From contig OX442314.1 in the NCBI GenBank assembly GCA_949358305.1, forward strand, positions 25,963,118 to 26,027,117: a DNA stretch of 64,000 bases, written 5' to 3'. Below, in pieces: positions 54,901 through 64,000 of this stretch; position 1 is the stretch's first letter, and every line of letters starts with the position of its first letter. The notes beneath the pieces are model-generated. The model was given only the letters and a program-made list of their open reading frames with translations. It did not search any database and was not told where the DNA came from. Origin of the DNA: Strigamia acuminata. Lineage: Eukaryota > Arthropoda > Chilopoda > Geophilomorpha > Linotaeniidae. Made by a program: the position numbers and the translations under genes.

Positions 54901-57900
54901 AATAAATTATAAAACTGCATTAAGAAATAAAATGGAAAATAAAGTCATGAACAGAAATTATAATAAATAAAAAAATAAATAATAAAAATTGAAAATAAGT
55001 GATATATGTATATATGAGACTCGCCTCTTCATTGAGGTTGCTCACTAAAAGGACACAACCGGTTGCCATCTGACCGGCCAAACGAATCCCCGCTGCACCC
55101 AAAGCTGCTGTCGTTGCCGCTGCACCCGAAAGAGAAAATCCGGCCAATGGCATGGCTGAAACAAAACAACAATCAATGTAGTCACTACAACATTACACTC
55201 CGTCTCAGTCTCAAATACAGGCATGCTCCAGATTCACTATAATAATAATATGGTGTTCTACAGCCAAACAACCAACCCAATTTTAACTACCGTATTTTAT
55301 CGATTCAGAGCCGCCGCTCTCATTCAAAACTGCCATTTTTGTCAGCAATTACAATTTCGGTTTTTCATTTGTTACATTTATTTACTGTAACAAACGAAGT
55401 ATGAACGTCACGAACGAAGCGTACGTTCATCGTTCATGAGTAGACCCCAGATAAATGCATACTTCATATGTATATTGCATATATAGCCGAAATTGGCTTA
55501 AATTGCATATTTTCCGAAAATCGGAAAATAAATGCATATATTGCCATTTTTCCGGGAAAAAAAGGCGATTTATGTCTCTTTTTAACAATACGTAACACGT
55601 ACGTATCAATTTTTGCCTGGTTTATCTTGTTTAAACGCTGTTAAACGTATTTTGTTGTCTAAACATTGTTAAGTGAATAATTTAACAGCTTTTTAGTCTA
55701 AATAACTTTTCAAATACACCTAGTGAATCTGGTGCTGTGTCTGCAATCGATCTAAAAATAAATAAATAAATAATTTTAAAACATTTCACATAATTGCAAT
55801 CAGTGGTCAAGTTGTATTAATTTCATCCCCTTCCAGACTAAATCTGAAACTAAACACACTTCAGGATGTTATTGTGCTTATTTTAGCTCCAAGTGACTGA
55901 AGCTAATGAAAGATGGCAAATTGTGGTTGCCTAGAAACTGATGACATCTCCTCTTGTTACTGAACAAAAAGTAATCTAGCCTTCAGTTGGAACTCTTGAG
56001 ACACCTCGACATTCACTCTTAATATTCATTTGGCGGTTGCTTTTTGGTTTTATTTCAGGAATCCTTGCTTTCAGGACCTAAGATAATAGTTGCTGCTAGC
56101 AACAGTAATCAATAGCAAGAACCATTGAGCCAAATAATTAAAAAACAAAAAAAATTAATAAAACAGTCATGGTGCCTTCATCTTTGCCTTTTACTGCATT
56201 TTTAATTCAATAAGTGTTTTGTAAACCATTGCAGCATGCCTTTAATTGTTAATAGAATTTGCTCATTAGAAAAACTTATAACATTTTAAATGTCCTCATT
56301 AAACAACTGGTCACAACTCTTTTCGGCTTTTTTGCACAATTAACAACTTTAATCAAATAAATTTTAATCAAATAAATTTAAAATTTGAATTCCCGGGTAA
56401 TTGCATTAATCCATTAATTATGCATTAGCGACATTCTGCAAACACTAACCTAACAACAAGTTAAAAAAATAATAAATTTCCAATAACAACGGAAGAAAGA
56501 AAAAGAAGAAAAAAAAGTGCTTGGAAATGCACTCAATTAAAAAAAGGATGAAAAACCCAAAAGCGTAAACTTTGCAATTGTAGCATAATTGGCATAATCA
56601 GAGTTGCTAATCTGCGAGCAGCTAAATTGCAAAGTTCACCGCAACGTGAAAACTAATGAGAGGTAATTTAAATTTTAATTGTGTCCCCTTCCCCTTTCCT
56701 TCATGCCAAACAACCAACTTCACAACAAAAATCGATTTTTCCAAAAGTTCAAAAAAAAAAAAGAAAAAAAAATTTTTCATTAAACTCCACTTCAACCCTC
56801 ACATAATAATAAATTTAAACTGCTATTCCTGCTCCTGCATCTTGATTTTCTTTCAAAAACTCAGAATTGCCGCTTAATCAACAGCAAATCAAGCCCAAAA
56901 TTGAATTAAAATCGACAACAACGGAAATTCTGTTATTGATCCTGCCATGTTACAATATTTGATTTCCATAAAGCAACCAAGAGCATCAGCCTTCATTTCC
57001 ACTTGACACCGAGCCAATTGCTCAATATTGCAAAGCTACAAATTCAATCAGATTGGCAGAAAATGCCCTGTAATTGGGCGCGGTACATTGACGCAGATGC
57101 AGAGGAGCGAGGAAATTGCCTCGTTGGAACAATAAGTAAATTCGTGTAATATCAACCCACTCCTACTATGTCTTATAATGATAACCTAAAGCCTAACCTA
57201 AGACGCATCGGCTAATCAAATTTCAAGACGCCATTGATTTTTTGAAAACATTTAGATTTTTGGAAAGCTCTCTGCCACATTAATAAAATGTTATAAACTT
57301 AATATCAAGTGATTGTTTTATCATAATCACAAACTAACTAAACTCAAATCGTTTAATTCAGCCAAGTTTCCAAACTTATGCTTCTCACTTGTAAGCCGAA
57401 AAATTTTGGACCATATTCGGTCTTTGAAACACTAGAGGTAATTTTATGATTTTTAGATCCAAAAAATTAATTTTTTGACAAAAATAATTAATTTTTAGAC
57501 AAAAATAATTAATTTTTAAGACAAAAAATAATTAATTTTTAGGACAAAAAATAATTAATTTTTAGGACAAAAAATAATTAATTTTTAGGACAAAAAATAA
57601 TTAATTTTTAGAACAAAAAACAATTAATTTTTTGGACCAAAAACATTCATTATTCATCAAAAAACAATAATATGCGCACAAAAATGAACCAAAATGGCCA
57701 TCCCGTGTCCGTTTTCTGGACGCGTGATAATTTTTGGCAGCAACTGGTGAACTCATTCAACAACTTAACCACGTGATTTACAACTTGTCAAACTAATATT
57801 AGTACCAGCGCTTGGCACCATTTGTAAATATAATTAGTAGCAAAAGAGTAAATACCAGCCAATGGCATTCCTCCCACAGTGGTTGCACCGTAGGCAGCAG

Positions 57901-58714
57901 CGGTTAGTGGCGTCCCCAATCCATGCATTGTAGCAAAAGGAGACGCCAGCATACTCTGGGTTCCTTGATTAGCACCAAAAAAAGAAACAGGAAAAACAAA
58001 AAAAATAACGATTATTAGATTAACACCAAAAAAATTGTTGTTATAATCAAAACAAAAACTCATTAACAATGATAAATTAAAGCTCAAGAAAAGATGCAAA
58101 ATAATAACAATAATAATCAGATAGAGAAAATAAACCGTATTATAAGGCAATACCTCCAAGTGCAATGGCGCTGTCAATGGTAGGGTCGCCAGTGGGTAAA
58201 TTGGGATTCGTGTAATCACGGCTTTTGTCGTTATTGTATTTTACGTTGAGATTTGTCAATTTTGAATATTCGATTCGAAGAGTACAACATTGGTTGTAGA
58301 TATTTTGTCCATCCAAGGCCTGCAAACAATAATTTTCAAAAAAAAAATTAAATAAAAACATGAAATTTGTTCTGCCTTTGCAATTGCTTTATCACGAAAC
58401 CCTTTTGTTGTCGAAAGGATATTACCGGTATGATAAAAGCAAAAACAAATAAGCGAGATAGAAAATGCCCACTCAGAAACCATGTGACTAAATATAAAAT
58501 CTAATTATTCAATGGTCTCAAATTGTGCTATGTTTAACTCACCAATTTAGCTGATTGCGCAGACATCACATCAGGATACTGGATGAGTGCCTGGAATGTA
58601 TCTGTGGGAAAAATTGAAAGGTTTAATCCATACATTAAGTCAATAGGGATGAAAGCACTTACTATTTTTGGTAAATGTGACAATTTTGAGAAGTTTTCCA
58701 ACTCTAGAAAAAAT
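51961..58714 (-). CDS. PTBP1/heph: Polypyrimidine-tract-binding protein (hnRNP I), 3' part of gene
   Basis: Twelve exons (minus strand): 58663-58714, 58543-58601, 58154-58319, 57856-57963, 55025-55155, 53363-53396, 52746-52838, 52573-52670, 52378-52496, 52224-52298, 52092-52155 and 51961-52029, giving 356 in-frame codons. RRM2 shows [16 protein letters not shown] and [20 protein letters not shown], ending [18 protein letters not shown]. An Ala/Gly/Met-rich linker follows. RRM3 has [11 protein letters not shown] and [23 protein letters not shown]4 has [37 protein letters not shown] and the C-terminal [13 protein letters not shown]1 and the N-terminus must lie past 64000. The protein is a nuclear RNA-binding repressor of exon inclusion that binds UCUU tracts. 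The 34-nt exon 53363-53396 is preceded by a GC donor at 55025. Confidence 0.93.
53363..53396 (-). promoter_or_regulatory. 34-nt PTB exon, likely autoregulated cassette
   Basis: The exon encodes [11 protein letters not shown] and is 34 nt, so skipping would shift the frame. It lies after a long CU-rich intron end (TCTTCTGCC, CTCTTCTTGTCTCGC) and the upstream donor is GAG/GCGAGT. Vertebrate PTB genes have a 34-nt exon at the same place in RRM3 whose skipping is used for feedback; equivalence here is inference. Confidence 0.6.
53990..54160. repeat. Degenerate ~45-bp tandem repeat in a PTB intron
   Basis: TTTAGTCGTTT-GG-CAATTTA-AAATTGAATA-like text recurs three or four times with drift (TTAATCATTTTGG, TTCAGTCGTTTTGG). 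Confidence 0.5.
55285..55440. repeat. Second copy of the repeat family at 60-790
   Basis: Shares ACCGTATTTTA-CGATT-AGAG at its start, then GCCATTTTTGTCAGCAAT and TGTAACAAACGAAG with the region near 640-760 (inverted). Lies in a PTB intron. Confidence 0.65.
57440..57650. repeat. ~22-bp tandem array in a PTB intron
   Basis: ACAAAAAATAATTAATTTTT followed by AGG or similar repeats about eight times with small length changes. The unit core AATTAATT is palindromic, recalling the arrays at 8345-9010. Confidence 0.8.
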
Positions 58715-59159
58715 CTGAAACGGAAATAATAAACATTATAAGTATATTCTACGCGTTTCGCTCCATTCCCCGGAGATTTAGTCAAAAAGACAGAGTAAAA
58801 GCACACACAAAAAAAAAAACATTCTTGCTCATAAAATGTACTTTGCAAATCCCCAATGACCCACTTCATGTTTCAACAAGTAAAACCCACCAACTTCAAA
58901 CACAAATTAAAAGTTAAAAATTTTTTTTGCCAGACATAAAATTGGCAAAACGACATATGGAAATTTTTTGACACGACAATTCCCCATGTAACCAATGACA
59001 TCGAATGCAAATTGGTTCTGTCAAAACCTTCAAAATTTCCTTGCAGAATAATCCATCAATAATAATAATAATAATATAAAAAAAATACATTAATTTCAGA
59101 TAAGTCCTCATATTTTTTCTTCTTTTCAATATTTATGATGCCCACAAATTTATCCAAAA

Positions 59160-59230
59160 AATAAATTCAGTCAGTTGGTAAAGCCACCCAGCATGCGAGA
59201 GATCTGTGGTTGAAGCTTTACTTCACATCC
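59160..59230 (+). repeat. tRNA-like fragment, possible SINE head
   Basis: AGTCAGTTGGTAAAGCC resembles an A box and TGGTTGAAGCT a degenerate B box about 40 bases further on, with CCCAGCATGCGAGAGATC between, as in tRNA-derived SINEs. No acceptor stem folds properly, so it is not a functional tRNA. Confidence 0.4.
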
Positions 59231-59573
59231 GGCCTGTGACATTTGAAATATTTTCTTATTCCTGTTTACATGCCTTCAAAACAGTATGCTTTGTTGTCCT
59301 TACGTTATAAACCGATCTCGTTACAACGCTACTTTAACTGAACTTTCACATACACTTGTAATACATTTTTGCACATCATAATACATTTAAATGTACCATA
59401 TTCCTTCGAATAACAGCACGTTTAACATTTGTTACGTTATATACAAAAAAATACCGCATCGTCGCGATGATAGTCTTTTTGCTCCCTCACCGCGGCTCTT
59501 AATCGAAGGAATACGCTATTACAAAATGCATTATTTAATGAACAAATAATATACTTAATTCCGAATGCAAATA

Positions 59574-59757
59574 CAGTCGAAACTCTTTATAACGAATCGC
59601 GATATAACGAATTATCAATATAACGAATACCTAAAAATGGCCGGTTTGGTTGGCTGGCCATAGAACACCATGTTAAAAAATTTCGATATAACGAATTCTC
59701 TTTATAATGAATCGATTTTTCGGGTCCCTTGCGATTTGTTATAAAGAGTTTCGACTG
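59574..59757. mobile_element. 184-bp mariner-type MITE
   Basis: Terminal inverted repeats CAGTCGAAACTCTTTATAAC and complement, with internal repeats of GATATAACGAATT. TA duplication at 59572-59573 and 59758-59759. Confidence 0.85.
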
Positions 59758-61358
59758 TATATTGTACAAGAGCCCCCATATTTGTTTCCATGTCATCTGA
59801 TTTCAAGAAGAGAAGGCAGAAAATGAAAAGAATTCGAACACGCCTAATGAACGTTGCAGAGATAAACTAAACAACACAAAGTTGGTGCGATCAATACTAA
59901 TGGTTTAAACCCTTAATGAGAATTTAGCGATCCGAACCCCAACTTATAACCATTAACTAATTTTCTGCATATATTTGATATTCAGCTGCAGGTCTTTTCC
60001 CCCAAACACTGAGACCAGATTAGTAAAACGAGTGGGGGTTTGAGAACATCAAAAGACTTATCGTATAATTACAACTAATGAGGGAAGCCATTGTGTTAAT
60101 GACTCCAAGTGCGAAACTCCCGACTCAAAACACAAATATTGATCACCTCTCAACGTATACACTAATTAAAATTCATCTTTAAGTAACTAAATATTTCATG
60201 AATAATTTAAACGTTGCAAAATTTCTAAAATAAAAATAAAAATCTCCATTTTTCGAACCTCCAACTTAATGTCATCATCACACATCAATGCGGGAACGAC
60301 GCAATAATTATTTCTCCCCGGAATAAAACTGTCAATTTTTACCCACAGATGGCACCAACGCCTCAACGAAAAAGAAAAGAAAAATCATCCGACTCTTTTC
60401 CGCATAATAAACAGCTTTAATCCGCTATATTCACTGTGCAAATGAAACCATTTCAGCAGTCTAAATCCCTTTCGACTTGCAACACGATTGCAACGAGAAG
60501 AAGATAATTGCAGCCTTTAAGAGAACGAAATAAAAAAAAAAATAAAAAAAAAAATAAAGTGGGGGAAGTGCAGAGAAAATGAAAACAGACTCGAATGACG
60601 AGAAAAAGTCAATTCGAACAGAAGAAAATAGATTTTAAAGATGAAGTAACAGTAAACAAGAAACGGCTTGTGACATCACTTTTTCTCCTTCTTTCAACCT
60701 GTTTTCATTTTCAGTCGAGTGAAGAAAATCCGACTCGTTCTACCATTAACAATGCGATCCCATTTATGTGATGTATTTGCAGCCCCAGTACAAAGATCCA
60801 AACAATTTTGTGTGTACACATAACACACCATTGCCGAAATCAACAACAAGACACAATAAACCCCATTCTTTCCAACCCTCTTTATTTCCCAAGGACGTTC
60901 AACAGAATTCCATTGGAAATTGGATCTCAACTTTGAAAATGTGCGTTTATTCAACTTTTGTTATTGTCAAGGGTTGGCACCGATTATTAGTTCCCAAATC
61001 TGATACCAGAAACGCTTCCTTTCAATTCAGTGCCAAACTTGTTGACATACGTTTACTTCTGCCAGTGTTAGTCGTCTGCTTTGTCTAATTTAGACCAGTC
61101 TAAATGCATATTTGACACAGCCATTTGAATGGCAAAAGTTGACCGAAGACTGTTTTAACTGCAATGACCTTAGAAATTCTAAAAAGCGTTTTTAAAATTG
61201 CAGTTATCGTAAAAGATACCCAAAAAAAATCATCTATTTACCCAAAGCCATAAAATGTTTCAAAAAATGTATGAAAATGATTCTATTCTTTGATTATTTT
61301 GTGTTTATGAAGAAATTTAACCAATTCGGTGTTTGTCAAGTATGACAAAAATAGTAGG

Positions 61359-61853
61359 TGCATTCAAAAAGTCTAAAACGTATGCAAAACTCGTTTTGTG
61401 TTTGCACATGACGTCATTCCCATTCTACTGCGTAAACAAAAGGCTTTTGTAAATTTTTTTTGTTATGATGTTTAATGAAAATACATGAAATTTCAGAAAG
61501 ACCATCCCGTTAGTTTTCGAGAAAAAAAATAAAAACACTTTTGTAAGTCAAAATTGGCCCTAGGTTTCGAAGATTAAGCACCAGGCGAACCTGGCGTTTA
61601 CGGTATTAAACACCTCGCTCAAAAAAACATTAAACGCCCGAGTTGTTTATTCCGAACTTGACAGTAAAAATGTTTGCTATCCAAACCTCGTGCGAATGCG
61701 CATTGCGACCGAAATCAAACTAAATCAGCCACCGTTTTAAGTCGGATTTAAACAACCCTCAGTTAAGCCAACCGAATCAAACGACATCAAATTTACATCC
61801 AAAACATGTCGTTTAAAAATTTTGTTTAGTCTAAACGACTTTTTAAATGCACC
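61359..61853. mobile_element. ~495-bp MITE of the GTGCATTCAAAAAGTC family
   Basis: Left end GGTGCATTCAAAAAGTCTAA and right end ACGACTTTTTAAATGCACC are inverted repeats. The same terminus appears singly near 26316, 27600, 49044, 55706 and 63643. Target duplication not resolved. Confidence 0.6.
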
Positions 61854-64000
61854 CACTTCAAACTCCAAAGACACATCCAGACCCCCAATACCCTTTAAAT
61901 GGTGTAATCAGCACTTATTTTAAATAACTCCGCACGTTAATAACGCCACACTCCATTTGTATACCATCTCTCACGGTAATTGCATTAAGAAATATTTATG
62001 ACTGTCTAAAAGCCACGAGTCGCTGCAGCCGAAGAAAAATTCTAGATGCAAGATTAAAAATAAAAAAAAAGTGTGCCTTTTTGTAGAATATTAAACACCT
62101 TTAAATTGGAGGGCAGACAAGTGGAAAAAATTGGGCGACAAATCACAGCGTTGAATTTGGACAGCGAAAGAAAAAGCGAGAGACAAAATCCTTCGGTTTG
62201 CGCAATTTATTCGTAGTCAGCGCACGGATCAGATATAAAAATAGAAAGTAAAAGGGAAGAAAAGACAGCCAAGAAAAACCAACCGGCACATAATAATTCC
62301 AACTGTCACTGTTTTTACGTCGCATTAAAGTCACCACCTTCCATTCAGTCGCCCAAAATGTTGTGGATTTACATCCCTAGATGGCATTCGCTCGGAATCA
62401 ATCTCCTACAAAGTGCCCAATTGACACTTTTATGCCATTTTAACAAGTCAATTGCATTCTTCCATTTGATTTGCAGCAGCGCAGCCCTTTACTCAACCCC
62501 CTGCAATTAAAATTATTTCAATACCCCGTTTAATCAGCCTCGTTTTCGTCCAAACATTGTCACACATGTGCCTTTCCCCGCCCCAATTACAAAGAAACAT
62601 TCACGGAATTGCAAATGTATATTCCAAATTAATTTTCTCCAGCTAATCTGCAAATTCCCAACTGCAGCGGGTCCCCAAGAAACTCGTCCCACAGATCGCG
62701 GCTTGCAAGGCCTAATATATATCGCACTGCACGGTTCCGCCTTTGCAGTTCGCGACCACGCTAAGTGTCAAAAATAAGAATAAACTGCTGCCGTTGGGCT
62801 GTTTGCTGGTTAAATTTGCGACTGCAGGACCAGAATTGTGTTTCTCAAGTACGGTATTCTTTATATTGCATTGCAGTGGCACTTCAACTTAGTAAACAAG
62901 TCACACATCAAACCCGGTACTGGCACATTAAGTAAGGTGTCACTTTGCTTTAGCAAGTAAGCCTCTTATTAGTTCGGCTGTACGAGGCTCTGCGTGTGAC
63001 TAGCCAGGGAATAGTTGTTATGGATGTCAATGGTAATATCTAAAAAGCTTTTTGGGCTCGTGTCAAGAAATAAACACTAAGCAACACGTGAGGAGCTAGA
63101 CCACTATCTTCTTTAATTTTAGATGTACTAAATCTTACTCTCCTCAGCCATCACATGCCAAACTTAGGATAAATGCTGACACCATGGGAAATAATGGCGA
63201 GTTTTGGTCCAGCAGGATATTAAATTGAGTTCAAAGAGCCACTAAGAGGGTGCTTCTGATCGAAAAATACGATACATACGTAGAATTAAGACTAAAATTG
63301 ATGTCAAAAACTAAACACCGAACGAAAGAGCGAAAAAAACTAAACCAGAAATATTTAATTTAAATGTGTATACACCCTATATATATATATATATTTAAAT
63401 TATAGATTGCACATTATTTTAAATCAACGCCATCTGTTTGCAAGGCTGTTTACAATCGCTCTCAAAATACAAGTTAATGTCTTGCACATCTGGCTGTCCA
63501 CAAAATGTCTCAAGCACAAAATTACGTTAGCCCAGTAAACGTATTTTACTCACAGTTGTTTAAAACCAATAGCAACCTTAATAGTAAAACACCCTACAGT
63601 TCCTTTCACCCATGCAACTATAAAAGCTTTCGTAAACACTGGGTGCATTCAAAAAGTCAGTTTAAAATTGAAGTTAAACACATTTTACCATTTGCATACC
63701 TTGCAGATGCCCACAGCGACCAGATCGGCCACCATATTCAAGTTATTTCAAGAATCTCTCAATTAATCTGACTTAAAGCAGTGACTACGTTCACCCTCGA
63801 CATGAACGTATTATTTTAATGACGCGCTGCGATTGGTTGAGATCTATTGATGTTGGTTCGTTTCCTCAACGCACATTTTCTCAAAACGATGTTTCATTTT
63901 CTTCATTTCTTCAATTTCCCCCAAACTTAACCTTATTTGATTTTAGCAACTATTACTACGTTTACATGCATGCAATATTTTGAGTGAGGTGAAATATTCG

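Larger units (their letters stand above)
58715..64000. other. Presumed PTB intron; no exon recognised
   Basis: About 5.3 kb upstream of the PTB exon 58663-58714. No RRM1-like coding segment with splice sites was found on the minus strand, and nothing convincing on plus. It contains the MITEs and the tRNA-like stretch listed separately, plus a (TA)n run near 63376-63395. Confidence 0.5.

Noticed and set aside
59160-59230. Functional tRNA gene
   Set aside because: A- and B-box-like words are present but the stems do not pair and the B box is degenerate.
1-64000. CRISPR arrays, bacterial operons, rRNA
   Set aside because: Spliced animal genes throughout; the tandem arrays have no unique spacers.

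Overview
The window is animal nuclear DNA, most likely from an arthropod; the species cannot be fixed from sequence alone. It is AT-rich. Its genes are split by short GT-AG introns (often 40-100 bp), and MITEs, foldback repeats and satellite-like arrays lie between and inside them. Exons were joined by reading frame, splice sites and phase, all by eye, so single boundaries may be off by a base or two.

Left part (1-19 kb), repeat-rich: a proton-coupled amino-acid-transporter-like gene (SLC36 type, 864-6851, +) is broken by two DNA elements in coding exons: a 77-bp hairpin MITE and a 3.6-kb PIF/Harbinger transposon carrying its own transposase and Myb-like partner. Next come a foldback element with three palindromic satellite arrays (7.1-9.5 kb), a 220-bp hairpin, and a Copia gag relic. 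Then follows a large inverted duplication (10.5-19.0 kb) holding two divergent copies of a three-exon cystine-knot peptide gene. One copy has a gag-only LTR retrotransposon in its first intron.

Middle and right (19.9-58.7 kb), gene-rich: NMDA receptor subunit 1 (-, 17 coding exons), NDUFB2 (+), TMEM138 (-), DERA (+), a transcript with two tiny membrane-protein ORFs (+), PIH1D1 (-), an anoctamin with alternative first exons (-), a CYP2-like cytochrome P450 (-), and most of a polypyrimidine-tract-binding protein gene (PTB, -) whose 5' end lies beyond the window. The last ~5 kb looks like PTB intron with MITEs.

The genes are ordinary housekeeping, neuronal or detoxification genes and form no shared pathway. 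Two neighbouring pairs are head-to-head (TMEM138/DERA, with 120 bp between start codons; NMDAR1 5' exon/NDUFB2). The most unusual signals are tiny 20-25-bp perfect-arm palindromes with 7-bp target duplications, the twice-disrupted transporter, the gag-only retroelement with successive -1 frames at A-runs, and a 34-nt PTB exon preceded by a GC-AG donor.
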